Positions 1 to 8,120 of a DNA stretch of 64,000 nucleotides are shown here, in pieces (position 1 is the stretch's first letter; every line of letters starts with the position of its first letter). Both the position numbers and the translations under genes were made by a program. Source of the stretch: Streptomyces sp. WP-1 (GTDB taxonomy: Bacteria > Actinomycetota > Actinomycetes > Streptomycetales > Streptomycetaceae); assembly GCF_030450125.1 (NCBI RefSeq), contig NZ_CP123923.1, forward strand, positions 4,774,001 to 4,838,000. Reading direction: 5' to 3'. Under the pieces are notes generated by a model, which made no database searches, was not told the DNA's origin, and was given only the letters and a program-made list of their open reading frames with translations.

Positions 1-660
1 GGGGTCGGCGTGGCGGCGGTCACCGCCCTGGAGGCGAGCGGCCGTACCGGGCCCGCCCGGGTCGTCGTGCAGGGCTTCGGCGCGGTGGGCCGGGCGGTCG
101 CCCGGTTCCTGGAGGACCGCGGCCATGTGATCGTCGGCGTGGCCGACGTCGAGGGCACCATCAGCGCGGACCGGCTTCCGGTGGCCGAACTGCTGTCGGT
201 CACCGACGAGTTCGGGCTGATCGACCGCTCCCGGCTGCCGCAGGGCGTCACCGTCTCCGCCGAGCCGGACGCCTGGCTCGACGTCGACGCCGACCTGCTG
301 GTCCTCGCCGCGCAGAAGCACGCCCTGAACGACGGCAACGCGCACCGGCTGCGGGCCGCCCTGGTGGTGGAGGGCGCGAACCTCGCCTCCAGCGCCGAGG
401 CGCGGGAGAAGACCCGGGCCTCGGGCGCCACCCTGGTCCCGGGCGTGATCGCCAACATCGGCGGGGCCGGCTCGGCCGCCCTGGCCGTCACCCGGGTCGT
501 CCCCTTCGGCCTTCCGGCGGACGCCCGCAAGGCATGGGTCTTCGACTGGATCGGCGACCGGGTCCGCCGCAACACCCGGGACCTGCTGGAGATCGCCGCC
601 GCGACCGCCGGCGACCCGCTGCCCGAACTGCTCAAGACCCGGCGGGAGGAGCGGGGATGA
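1..660 (+). CDS. Glu/Leu/Phe/Val-type amino-acid dehydrogenase, C-terminal part (5' end outside window)
   Basis: The frame is open from base 1, so the N-terminal substrate domain lies upstream of the window. What remains is the NAD(P)-binding Rossmann domain: VVVQGFGAVGRAVARFL near the start, the ADVEG strand, and LVVEGANLASS followed by the VPGVIANIGGAG stretch, all typical of the glutamate/leucine/phenylalanine/valine dehydrogenase superfamily. Such enzymes interconvert an amino acid and its 2-oxo acid with NAD(P)H. The TGA stop overlaps the next gene's ATG (ATGA), so the two are translationally coupled. It may supply or consume an unusual amino acid for the downstream ligase and aminotransferase; the substrate cannot be read from this fragment. 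Confidence 0.85.
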   Translation, partial: GVGVAAVTALEASGRTGPARVVVQGFGAVGRAVARFLEDRGHVIVGVADVEGTISADRLPVAELLSVTDEFGLIDRSRLPQGVTVSAEPDAWLDVDADLLVLAAQKHALNDGNAHRLRAALVVEGANLASSAEAREKTRASGATLVPGVIANIGGAGSAALAVTRVVPFGLPADARKAWVFDWIGDRVRRNTRDLLEIAAATAGDPLPELLKTRREERG

Positions 661-2312
661 CCTCCACGACCACCGCCATCCTGGCCACCGCGTCGGCCGC
701 GGACCGCATGGCGGAGTACCGGCGGCGCGGCTGGTGGCGGGACGAGACCTTCCTCGACGACCTGCGCCGCCAGGCACGGGAGCGGCCGCGCAAGCCGGTC
801 ATCGCCGGGCGCCGCCTCGCCGAGGCGCGCACCGACACCCTCGACTACGCCGAACTGGCGCGGCTGACCGACCGGTTCGCCGGGGCCCTGCTCGAACTGG
901 ACGTGCGGCGCGGTGACGTGGTCGCCGTGCAGCTGCCCAACCGGTGGGAGATGGTGCCCCTGATGTTCGCCTGCATGGCGGTCGGCGCGGTCATCTGCCC
1001 GATCGCCCCGGTCTGCCAGGAGGAGGAGTTACGCCACCGGCTGGCGCTCACCGAGGCGAAGGTGTGTGTCACCGTGCCGGAGTGGGAGGGCTGTCCGCTC
1101 GCCGCGACCGTCACCGCGCTCAAGGGCGAACTGCCGCTCGAACACGTGCTGGTGGTCGACGGGCACGCCCCCGAGGGCGCCCTCGACTTCCACGACCACT
1201 TCGTCGCCACCCACTGGGAGAAGCAGCGCTCGGCCGACCTGGAGGGTCGCCAGCTGCGCCCCGACGAACCGTTCGTGGTGCTGTTCACGTCCGGTACGAC
1301 GGGCTTCTCCAAGGGCGTGGTGCACAGCCAGAACACGGTCCACTCGGGCGTGCGCGGCTATGTGGACACCTTCCTGCTCCGCGACGACCTGGTGGTCGTC
1401 GTCACCACCCCGCTGGTGCACTACTCCGGCTTCGGGCAGGGCATCCTCGCCGGGGTGATGCTCGGCGGCACGATCGCCTTCCAGGACGGACCCGACCACG
1501 CCGGTCTGCTGGACCTGGTCGAGCGGTACGGCGGCACCCTGCTGTACGGCCCGCCGCCCACCCTCTCCGGGGTGGCCCGCGCCCAGCGGATCGATCCGCA
1601 CGACGTCTCCAGCCTGCGGCACACGGTCACCGGTGCGGCGCCGGTGCTCCAGCCGCTGGTGGACGAGCTGCGCCAGACCTTCGGGGCGCGCACGTACTCG
1701 GTGTGGGGCATGTCGGAGTTCGGCCCCGTCACCATCAGCCGGCTCGACTACAACCAGGACTGGGCGGCGCACAGCCACGGCCGGCCCATCGACTCGATGG
1801 AGATCCGCATCAGCCTGTGCCACGACCTCACCCAGCGGGCCACGGTGGGCCGCCTCCAGGTGCGCGGCGCGTCCCGGGCGCTCGGCTACTACAAGCAGCA
1901 GGACGTCTTCGACGCCGAACTCAGCGAGGACGGCTGGTTCGACACCGGTGACGTGGCGCGCGAGGACGGCCGGGGCGGCATCCGCATCCTGGGGCGTGCC
2001 AAGGACACCATCCTGCGGGACGGGACCGTCGTACCGATGGCCGAGCTGGAGGCGATCATCTCCCGGCACCCGAAGGTGGCCGAGGCCGCGCTGGTCGGCC
2101 CCAACGGCACGGTCGACGACCCGATCCTCGCGGTCGTCGTCCCGCGCCGCGGCACCACCGTGACGCTGGAGGAGATCCGCTCCTATCTGCGGGAGGCGGA
2201 GCAGGACCCCCGCTTCTACCCGGAGCGCCTGGAGACCGTCACGGCCCTGCCCAAGACCCTCACCGGGAAGGTCCGCAAGGTCGCCCTGCGGGAGCGCTTC
2301 GCCGGGGTGTGA
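657..2312 (+). CDS. AMP-dependent acyl-CoA synthetase / adenylating ligase (contains a TTA codon)
   Basis: A 551-residue ANL-superfamily enzyme, which activates a carboxylic acid as an acyl-adenylate, usually for CoA. Motifs in order: P-loop FTSGTTGFSKGV, the VWGMSEFG substrate/AMP region, DGWFDTGD, the hinge GRAKDTILRDG, and the C-terminal catalytic lysine in KTLTGKVRK. No carrier domain is attached. I chose ATG 657, which overlaps the previous stop, over an upstream in-frame start that would run inside the preceding gene. The best general match is to cyclohexanecarboxylate/fatty-acid CoA ligases, but the substrate is unknown. A TTA leucine codon at 1029-1031 suggests translation depends on the bldA tRNA, a feature enriched in developmentally timed or specialised-metabolism genes. 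Confidence 0.88.
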   Translation: MTSTTTAILATASAADRMAEYRRRGWWRDETFLDDLRRQARERPRKPVIAGRRLAEARTDTLDYAELARLTDRFAGALLELDVRRGDVVAVQLPNRWEMVPLMFACMAVGAVICPIAPVCQEEELRHRLALTEAKVCVTVPEWEGCPLAATVTALKGELPLEHVLVVDGHAPEGALDFHDHFVATHWEKQRSADLEGRQLRPDEPFVVLFTSGTTGFSKGVVHSQNTVHSGVRGYVDTFLLRDDLVVVVTTPLVHYSGFGQGILAGVMLGGTIAFQDGPDHAGLLDLVERYGGTLLYGPPPTLSGVARAQRIDPHDVSSLRHTVTGAAPVLQPLVDELRQTFGARTYSVWGMSEFGPVTISRLDYNQDWAAHSHGRPIDSMEIRISLCHDLTQRATVGRLQVRGASRALGYYKQQDVFDAELSEDGWFDTGDVAREDGRGGIRILGRAKDTILRDGTVVPMAELEAIISRHPKVAEAALVGPNGTVDDPILAVVVPRRGTTVTLEEIRSYLREAEQDPRFYPERLETVTALPKTLTGKVRKVALRERFAGV

Positions 2313-2376
2313 CCGCCCGCCCCCTGTGCTGAATGCCCGTCACCAACCCGCCCTGCCCGACCCGTTGGAGTCCACC

Positions 2377-3663
2377 ATGTCCGCATCCGTGCCCGTCACC
2401 ATGTCGGCGACCCTCGCCGCCGACGAGGCGCTGGCCCGACGGCGCCGTGCCGGGGAGGAGGTCCTCTCCCTGGCGGGCGGCGAGATCGGTCTGCCCGTCC
2501 TGACCGGGCTGCGCGAACGGCTCGGCGCGGCGGCGGACCGCAACGCCTACGGGCCGGTGGCCGGGAGCGCGGCCCTGCGGTCCGCCGCCGCCGGCTACTG
2601 GGGGCGGCGGGGCCTGGCCGCGGACCCCGCCCTGGTGGTCTGCGGTCCGGGCAGCAAGCCGCTGCTGTTCGCCCTGCTGCTGGCCGTCGGCGGCGATGTG
2701 GTGGTGCCGGTGCCCGGCTGGGTCAGCTACGCGGCGCAGGCCCGGCTGGCCGGGGCGCGGCCGATCCCGGTCGCCACCCTGCCGGGCGAGGGCGGGGTGC
2801 CCGATCCGGCGGCGCTGCGCGAGGCGGTGGTCCTCGCCCGCGCCGCCGGGCGGGACCCCCGGTGCGTGGTGGTCACCCTGCCCGACAACCCCACGGGCAC
2901 CGTCGCCACCCCGGGCACGGTCGAGCGCCTGGCACGGGCGGCCCGCGAACTGGACCTGGTCGTCGTCTCCGACGAGATCTACCGCGACCTGGTCTTCGAC
3001 CCCGCCCGTCCCGCGGTCTCCCCGGCGGCCTTCGCACCGGAACGGACCGTGGTCACCACCGGACTCACCAAGAACCTGGCGCTCGGCGGCTGGCGGCTCG
3101 GGGTGGCCCGGCTGCCCGAGGGCCCGCTCGGGCGCGAGGTGCACACCCGGCTGGTCGGCATCGCCAGCCAGATCTGGTCGAGCACCGCGGCCCCCGTACA
3201 GGCCGCCGCGGCCTGGGCCTTCGCCGAGCCGCCCGAGGTGGTCGCGTACATGGCCGCCGCCCGGCGGCTGCACGAGAAGGTGGTGCGCGCGGCGGCCGAG
3301 CGGTTCACCGCCGCCGGCGCCGCGCTCGCACCGGTGCGGGCCACCTGCTACCTCTACCCGGACTTCCATCCGCTGCGGGACCGCCTCGCCGCGGTCCACG
3401 ACGTGCGCGGCGGCGACGCCCTGGCCGCCCTCCTCGCCGACCGGTACGGAGTGGGGCTGCTGCCCGGCACCGCCTTCGGCGAGTCGGCGCACTGCCTGCG
3501 GCTCCGGGTCGCCACCAGCCGCCTCTACGGCGAGACGGACGCCGAGCGCCTGGCGGCCCTGGACGCCCCCGAGCCCACCCGGCTGCCCTGGATCAGGGCC
3601 GCGCTGGACCGCGTCACCGACGTCCTGACCGACCTCACCGCCCCTGACCGGCCCACCCCCTGA
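2377..3663 (+). CDS. PLP-dependent class I/II aminotransferase
   Basis: About 428 residues with aspartate-aminotransferase fold signatures: YGPVAGSAALR near the N-terminus, the VTLPDNPTG substrate/PLP asparagine motif, VVSDEIYRDLVF (the aspartate that pairs with the PLP ring nitrogen), and the Schiff-base lysine in TTGLTKNLALGGWRLG. It transfers an amino group between an amino acid and a 2-oxo acid. ATG 2377 is preferred because a GTTGGAG stretch precedes it; an in-frame ATG at 2326 would add 17 residues without resemblance to the family. It lies 64 bases after the ligase on the same strand, so it is probably part of one operon. Which acceptor it uses cannot be told. Confidence 0.85.
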   Translation: MSASVPVTMSATLAADEALARRRRAGEEVLSLAGGEIGLPVLTGLRERLGAAADRNAYGPVAGSAALRSAAAGYWGRRGLAADPALVVCGPGSKPLLFALLLAVGGDVVVPVPGWVSYAAQARLAGARPIPVATLPGEGGVPDPAALREAVVLARAAGRDPRCVVVTLPDNPTGTVATPGTVERLARAARELDLVVVSDEIYRDLVFDPARPAVSPAAFAPERTVVTTGLTKNLALGGWRLGVARLPEGPLGREVHTRLVGIASQIWSSTAAPVQAAAAWAFAEPPEVVAYMAAARRLHEKVVRAAAERFTAAGAALAPVRATCYLYPDFHPLRDRLAAVHDVRGGDALAALLADRYGVGLLPGTAFGESAHCLRLRVATSRLYGETDAERLAALDAPEPTRLPWIRAALDRVTDVLTDLTAPDRPTP

Positions 3664-3722
3664 CGACGCGACCACCCCGCCCGCCCCGCCCGCCCCGTCC
3701 ACCAAGGAGAACCCACACCGCC

Positions 3723-4640
3723 ATGTCCATCCTCTTCGAATGCGAGTACAAGGGGCAGCGGTACGCCGGTACCGGCATCCCGGTCCCCGGTGAGCCCCAC
3801 GTCCTGTACCGGGTGTCCGAGGACCAGGTGCGCGCCGCCGTCATCGCGGGCGCCGGACCGGAAGCGCTCCTCGCGGCCGTGACCGAGGGCGCCGAGACGG
3901 TCGAGGTGACCACCGGCGACCCCGAACTGCGCTTCCTTCCCCCGCTGTTGCCCACGAGCACCAACAACTCCCTGGTCAACGGCTTCATGGGCACCCACCG
4001 CTCCAAGTTCGACCACGACCCGGCCCCCGACCAGGAGTTCACCCCGCCGAACTACTACCTCAAGGGATTCGGCTCCTGGCTGCGCATGCCCGACGAGCCC
4101 CTGGTCACCCCGGCCGACCCCGTCTGGCTCATCGAGGAACCGGAGATCGCCCTGGTCCACGTCAACGACGACGACGGTGTGCCGCACTACGCGGGCTACA
4201 CCTTCGGCAACGACTTCAACGACATCGGGCTGCACCTGAAGAACCCGTGGGCCTGGACGCCGTACGCCAAGCTGTGCGAGACCTCGCTGACGCCCTGGCT
4301 GTTCCTCGGTGAACCGCCGCGGACGGTGACCGGCCGGGTCACCATCGAGCGGGACGGCGCCCCGGCCTGGGAGGGCGGCTTCTCCTGCGGCGCGGACTCC
4401 CTCTACCACCGCGTCGAGGACATGACGCGGTACGTCCTGTCGTACCCGCATCTGCGCCGGCCGGGGCTGGTCAACTACCTGCTGCTCGGCGCCGACAAGG
4501 CCACGTACCACGACGGCTTCCGGATCGAGGACGGCGACCGGATGGTCATCGACGTGGCCAGCCACGGCGTCGTGCTGGCCAACCCCGTCCAGTACGGTCA
4601 GGCGGCCACCGGCGACTCGGCACGGACGGCGTCGAGGTAA
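3723..4640 (+). CDS. Fumarylacetoacetate hydrolase-fold protein, GguC/AraD1-like
   Basis: 305 residues of the fumarylacetoacetase superfamily, which normally cleaves C-C bonds or dehydrates or tautomerises 2-oxo acids with a bound divalent metal. The metal-site acidic motif is seen in WLIEEPEIALVHVN and the following GYTFGNDFNDIG. The NYYLKGFGSWLR and PTSTNNSLVNGFMG stretches look more like the GguC/AraD1 branch than like catabolic FAH enzymes; that subfamily placement is from memory of the family. The start follows AAGGAG. Its 3' end overlaps the convergent MerR gene by 43 bases. With the dehydrogenase, ligase and aminotransferase it completes a plausible amino-acid/oxo-acid pathway. Confidence 0.75.
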   Translation: MSILFECEYKGQRYAGTGIPVPGEPHVLYRVSEDQVRAAVIAGAGPEALLAAVTEGAETVEVTTGDPELRFLPPLLPTSTNNSLVNGFMGTHRSKFDHDPAPDQEFTPPNYYLKGFGSWLRMPDEPLVTPADPVWLIEEPEIALVHVNDDDGVPHYAGYTFGNDFNDIGLHLKNPWAWTPYAKLCETSLTPWLFLGEPPRTVTGRVTIERDGAPAWEGGFSCGADSLYHRVEDMTRYVLSYPHLRRPGLVNYLLLGADKATYHDGFRIEDGDRMVIDVASHGVVLANPVQYGQAATGDSARTASR

Positions 4641-4972
4641 CCGGAGATGGCCTCCCGGCTGCGCAGCAGGCACTCGATCCGGTCGGTCATGCGCTGCCGC
4701 TCCGTCTCCAGGGTGGCGATCGTCTCCGGCGTCGCGTCGGAGACGTGGATGGCCCGGGGGTCGTTGATGCACGGCAGGATCTGCTTGATGATCCGCGTCG
4801 GCAGGCCGGAGTCGAGCAGCCCCCTGATCTGCAGTACCCGGTTCACACAGCCTTCGGGGTAGTCCCGGTAGCCGTTCGGCGCGCGACCGGCGACGAGCAG
4901 GTCCTGCTCCTCGTAGTAGCGCAGCAGCCGACGAGGGGTTCCGGTCCGCTCGGACAGTTCACCGATCCGCAT
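4598..4972 (-). CDS. MerR-family transcriptional regulator
   Basis: 124 residues. The N-terminus MRIGELSERTGTPRRLLRYY is the MerR winged-helix DNA-binding signature, followed by EEQDLL, YRDY and the long dimerisation helix ending in an arginine-rich stretch (TERQRMTDRIECLL). There is no metal-binding cysteine set, so a small-molecule or redox cue is more likely than a metal. ATG 4972 is used because GAGGTGGG precedes it closely; an upstream in-frame ATG would add ten residues of no recognisable fold. It is divergent from the MFS exporter, with a typical MerR-type spacer dyad between them, and overlaps the FAH-fold gene tail to tail. Confidence 0.88.
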   Translation of the reverse strand: MRIGELSERTGTPRRLLRYYEEQDLLVAGRAPNGYRDYPEGCVNRVLQIRGLLDSGLPTRIIKQILPCINDPRAIHVSDATPETIATLETERQRMTDRIECLLRSREAISGYLDAVRAESPVAA

Positions 4973-4995
4973 GTGACCCACCTCTTCGCAGGAGC

Positions 4996-5030
4996 TTGAC
5001 ATTCACACCAATGTGAGGGTTTGAGGATAC
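4996..5030 (+). promoter_or_regulatory. MerR-type operator/promoter between the regulator and exporter genes
   Basis: A consensus -35 hexamer TTGACA (4996-5001) is followed directly by the dyad TCACACCAATGTGA (5003-5016; arms TCACA/TGTGA). Dyads immediately after a -35 in an over-long spacer are the hallmark of MerR-activated promoters. No good -10 is visible at exactly 19 bases; TTGAGG or GGATAC are the candidates, and the exporter ATG follows at 5035 with GAGGA just ahead. It most likely controls the exporter and the regulator itself. Confidence 0.65.
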
Positions 5031-5034
5031 AGCC

Positions 5035-6243
5035 ATGTCGACATCCCAGACAGAGCTGCCGAGCGCTTCCGCTCCAGCAGCAGACAATCGGAAGCTGCCC
5101 CTTTCACCGCTTCTGGCTCTGGCCACAGCAGCCTTCATGGGGATTCTGACCGAGGCACTCCCGGCGGGCGTGCTCCCCGAGATGGCCCGTGACCTGTCGG
5201 TGAGCGAGTCCGCGATGGGCCAGGCGCTGACGGTCTACGCCCTCGCCACCGGCGTCGCGGCCATCCCCCTGTCCGTCGCCACCGGCGCCTGGCGGCGCAA
5301 GAAGCTGCTGCTGCTGGCCGTGGCCGTGATCGCGGTCGCCAACCTGGTCACCGCCCTCTCCGCCAGCTACCCGCTGACGATGGCGTTCCGGCTCCTCGCG
5401 GGTGTCGCCGCGGCGGCGGTCTGGGCGGAACTCGTCGGCTACGCACGGCGCCTGGCGCCCCCGCACCTCCAGGGCCGGGCCATCGCCATCACCATGGCGG
5501 GCGTCCCGCTCGCCCTGTCGCTGGGCATCCCGCTCGGCACCTTCCTCGGCGGGCTCTTCGGCTGGCGCCTGACCTTCGGCCTCGTGACGCTGATCTCCGT
5601 GGCGCTGCTGGGCTGGATCACGGCGTCGGTCCCGGACGCCCCGGGGCAGCGGCCCGGCGTCCGCGAGCCCATCCTGAAGGCGCTGTCCCTGCCGGGCGTG
5701 GTGGCCGTCCTGTTCGTGGTCGCGGCCTACGTGCTGGCCCACAACATCCTCTACACCTACATCGCCACCTTCCTCGACGCCTACCACATGGGCGGCTCCC
5801 GCGACATCGTGCTGCTCGTCTTCGGCATCGCGTCCGTGGTGAGCATCTGGATCACCGGCGCCCTGGTCGACCGCAAGCTGCGCCAGCTGACCATCGTCAG
5901 CAGCGCGCTGTTCCTGGTCGCCGCCGTCCTGCTGGGGGTGCTGGCCGGCAACGTGGTCGTGCTCTACGCGGCCATGGTGCTGTGGGGCCTGGGCTGGGGA
6001 GGCGTCACCACCCTGCTGCAGACCGCGGTCACCGACGCGGGCGGCGACCGGGGGCAGGCCCTGCTGGTCACCACCTGGAACTCGTTCATGGCCGGCGGCG
6101 GCGCGGCGGGCGGCATCCTGCTGGACGCGCTGGGCCCCAAGTCCTTCCCCTGGAGCGTCCTCGCGCTCATGGCCCCGGTGCTCGTCGTCGTGCTCGCCGC
6201 CCGCAAGCACGCCTTCCCCTCGACCCGCCCCGGAGCCCAGTGA
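5035..6243 (+). CDS. MFS transporter (DHA1-like drug/metabolite exporter)
   Basis: 402 residues with about twelve hydrophobic segments. An N-terminal cytoplasmic tail leads into LLALATAAFMGILTEALPAGVLPEMA, where TEALPAG is characteristic of the DHA1/sugar-efflux group, and GALVDRKLRQ lies in the second half. These are proton-driven exporters of small molecules in the inner membrane. It is divergent from the MerR gene and shares the operator between them, so its expression is probably induced by whatever MerR senses. It may export the product of the upstream operon or serve resistance; the substrate is not predictable. A strong terminator follows. Confidence 0.87.
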   Translation: MSTSQTELPSASAPAADNRKLPLSPLLALATAAFMGILTEALPAGVLPEMARDLSVSESAMGQALTVYALATGVAAIPLSVATGAWRRKKLLLLAVAVIAVANLVTALSASYPLTMAFRLLAGVAAAAVWAELVGYARRLAPPHLQGRAIAITMAGVPLALSLGIPLGTFLGGLFGWRLTFGLVTLISVALLGWITASVPDAPGQRPGVREPILKALSLPGVVAVLFVVAAYVLAHNILYTYIATFLDAYHMGGSRDIVLLVFGIASVVSIWITGALVDRKLRQLTIVSSALFLVAAVLLGVLAGNVVVLYAAMVLWGLGWGGVTTLLQTAVTDAGGDRGQALLVTTWNSFMAGGGAAGGILLDALGPKSFPWSVLALMAPVLVVVLAARKHAFPSTRPGAQ

Positions 6244-6336
6244 GGCACCGGGCCGGGCGAGCCCTCCGAGGACGCGCCGCGCACCCACGCCGGATCTCGA
6301 CATCCCCCGCCGGGTCCGGCCGTGCGAGGCGCTGAC

Positions 6337-6375
6337 GAAGACCCCGTACCCATCTCCATCGGGTACGGGGTCTTC
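6337..6375 (+). terminator. Intrinsic-type terminator after the MFS gene
   Basis: A perfect 15-bp stem: GAAGACCCCGTACCC (6337-6351) pairs with GGGTACGGGGTCTTC (6361-6375) across a 9-base loop. There is no U-tract, as usual for Streptomyces. Confidence 0.85.
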
Positions 6376-6420
6376 CCGCGCCGCGCGGCCGGTGCGACGG
6401 TGCGGTGGACCGCACCCGCG

Positions 6421-6438
6421 CTGTATAACGGTATACAG
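6421..6438. promoter_or_regulatory. Palindromic operator upstream of the RpiR-type regulator
   Basis: Arms CTGTATA (6421-6427) and TATACAG (6432-6438) are separated by ACGG. The element is AT-rich against the surrounding GC-rich DNA and lies about 90 bases ahead of the regulator's start. An autoregulatory site for the downstream RpiR protein is the simplest reading. Confidence 0.6.
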
Positions 6439-6529
6439 AGAAATCTTGTCTGAATATCGGTCCGTGTTCGGTACGGCCTCGGCGCTGTACTCTCCCGGGG
6501 CGTCGAGGACAACCGAGGGGGAGTACGTG

Positions 6530-7372
6530 ATGAGCGTGACCGACAGCCCGGCCAACCGGTTGCAGGCGCTCTTCGAGGGCCACCGGCTCACGCCGACCCA
6601 GCGCCGCATCGCGCACAGCATGGTGCGGCGCGCCGCCGACGTACCCTTCCTGTCCAGCGTGGAGCTGGCCGAACTGGCCGGGGTCAGCCAGCCGTCGGTG
6701 ACCCGGTTCGCGGTCGCCCTCGGCTTCGACGGCTACCCCGCGCTGCGCCGGCACCTGCGCGAGGTGGTGCCCGCCGAACCGGCCCCCGAGAACGGCGTGC
6801 ACAACGAGTACCAGCTCGCCGTCGAGGCCGAGATCGAGAACCTGCGCCATCTCGCGGACCTGCTCGCCGACCCCCGCCCGGTGCGGCAGGCGGGCCGGAT
6901 CCTCGCCGCCTCCCGCCCGCTGCCGGTGCTCGGCCTGCGCGCCGCCGCCTCCCAGGCGTACGGCTTCGCGTACTTCGCCGCCAAGGTCCACCCGGACGTC
7001 CGGCTGCTCGACGAGGGCGGCACGATGGTCCAGGACCGCATCGACGCGGCCGTCCGCGCGGGTGCCAGTGCCCTGCTCTGCTTCGCGCTGCCCCGGCATC
7101 CGCGCGAGGTGGTCGACACCCTCGCCCACGCCCAGGACGTCGGCCTGACCGTCGTCACCGTCGCCGACTCCGCGTTCGCGCCCGTCGCCAAGCACTCCGA
7201 CCTGCTGCTGCCCGCCGCCGTCGGCACCGGTCTCGCCTTCGACACCGCGTGCGCGCCGATGCTGCTGGGCCGGGTGCTGCTGGAGGCGGTCTGCGACGAC
7301 CTGCCGGACGCGCAGGCCCGCCTGGAGGAGTTCGACGCGAAGGCCGCCGCCCGGGGCCTGTTCGTGGAGTGA
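6530..7372 (+). CDS. MurR/RpiR-family transcriptional regulator (HTH + SIS domain)
   Basis: 280 residues. The N-terminal RpiR helix-turn-helix runs over roughly residues 10-75 (LTPTQRRIAHSMVRRAADVP, then SVELAELAGVSQPSVTRF). A SIS phosphosugar-binding domain covers about 115-245 (VLGLRAAASQAYGFAYFAAK and LLCFALPRHPREVVDTL). Such proteins usually sense a phosphosugar or sugar acid and repress or activate catabolic genes. ATG 6530 follows GGGGGAG; GTG 6527 one codon earlier is possible. The gene stands alone between a terminator and a membrane-protein gene, so its regulon is not evident beyond its own promoter palindrome. Confidence 0.85.
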   Translation: MSVTDSPANRLQALFEGHRLTPTQRRIAHSMVRRAADVPFLSSVELAELAGVSQPSVTRFAVALGFDGYPALRRHLREVVPAEPAPENGVHNEYQLAVEAEIENLRHLADLLADPRPVRQAGRILAASRPLPVLGLRAAASQAYGFAYFAAKVHPDVRLLDEGGTMVQDRIDAAVRAGASALLCFALPRHPREVVDTLAHAQDVGLTVVTVADSAFAPVAKHSDLLLPAAVGTGLAFDTACAPMLLGRVLLEAVCDDLPDAQARLEEFDAKAAARGLFVE

Positions 7373-7382
7373 GCCCCGGTCC

Positions 7383-7415
7383 TCTCAGGTCCGTCTCAGG
7401 TTCGCCCGCTAGCGT
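7383..7415 (+). promoter_or_regulatory. Direct-repeat promoter element ahead of the membrane-protein gene
   Basis: TCTCAGGT occurs twice, at 7383-7390 and 7394-7401, an 11-base period typical of OmpR/PhoB-type response-regulator sites. A -10-like TAGCGT sits at 7410-7415. The first repeat begins just after the RpiR stop codon. Confidence 0.4.
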
Positions 7416-7462
7416 CCCCGCCGGACAGAGGCAGTGCGGGACTCGTGACACGGGAGGGCGAC

Positions 7463-8074
7463 GTGGCGCGCGCAGGGCGTGGCGAGGGCAGGGAACGCGG
7501 CGGCCGGGGACTGGCCCGGGTGGCCGTCGTCGTACGGGCGGGAGCCGCCCCGCTGTGGTGGTTCGGGGTGGTCGCCGCGGGCGTCGGCGCCGTGCCCGAG
7601 GGATGGACCGGGCGCCGGATCGGGGTGCTCGCCGGGGCCGCGCTCTTCATCGTCGCCGCGGCCGTGGTGGCGCTGACGCGCCGCCGCCGCTACGACGCCC
7701 TCGCCCGGGGCGCGGCCCGCGCGGGCAAGTACGACGTGCTCCAGGACCGCGCGGTGACCGTGCGCGACTGGCGCCGCGGGCACCGCTGGTGGCTGGTGTC
7801 GGCCTGGGCCCTCGCGCTCGGCTCCGCCTTCGCGGTGCCGGTGGCCGGCGGACTGCTGCTGGCCGGGTGCGGCACCGGGCTGTGGCTGAAGGCCGGCTGG
7901 CTCGGGCGCCGCGAACGGGCCCTGGAGAGCCTGCTCTGGGTACGGGTCGACTGGCTCGACGCGCGCGGCGGCCGGCCGGCGGGCAAGGCGGTCAAGGGCC
8001 TGCGCGGTACGGGCATCGCGGCCGGCGACGCGGCCCCGGGCGGGGCACGCCGCCGTACCGCGGCCCTCGTCTGA
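7463..8074 (+). CDS. Small integral membrane protein of unknown function
   Basis: 203 residues, not recognised. Two hydrophobic hairpins are visible: one near residues 20-65 (APLWWFGVVAAGVGAVP, then GVLAGAALFIVAAAVVAL) and one near 110-145 (WWLVSAWALALGSAFAVPVAGGLLLAG region), with basic cytoplasmic loops (RRRRYDALAR). GTG 7463 is chosen because GGAGGG precedes it; GTG 7445 is an alternative. It is transcribed after the RpiR gene but probably from its own promoter, given the TCTCAGGT repeats. No enzymatic motif is seen. Confidence 0.7.
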   Translation: MARAGRGEGRERGGRGLARVAVVVRAGAAPLWWFGVVAAGVGAVPEGWTGRRIGVLAGAALFIVAAAVVALTRRRRYDALARGAARAGKYDVLQDRAVTVRDWRRGHRWWLVSAWALALGSAFAVPVAGGLLLAGCGTGLWLKAGWLGRRERALESLLWVRVDWLDARGGRPAGKAVKGLRGTGIAAGDAAPGGARRRTAALV

Positions 8075-8120
8075 CCGGTGAGGTCCTGGGCCGGTGAGGT
8101 CGCCCAGGGCCGGTGAGGAC

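Noticed and set aside
2260..3705. 481-codon minus-strand open frame opposite the aminotransferase
   Set aside because: A typical high-GC antisense shadow; the opposite strand has clear PLP-enzyme motifs.
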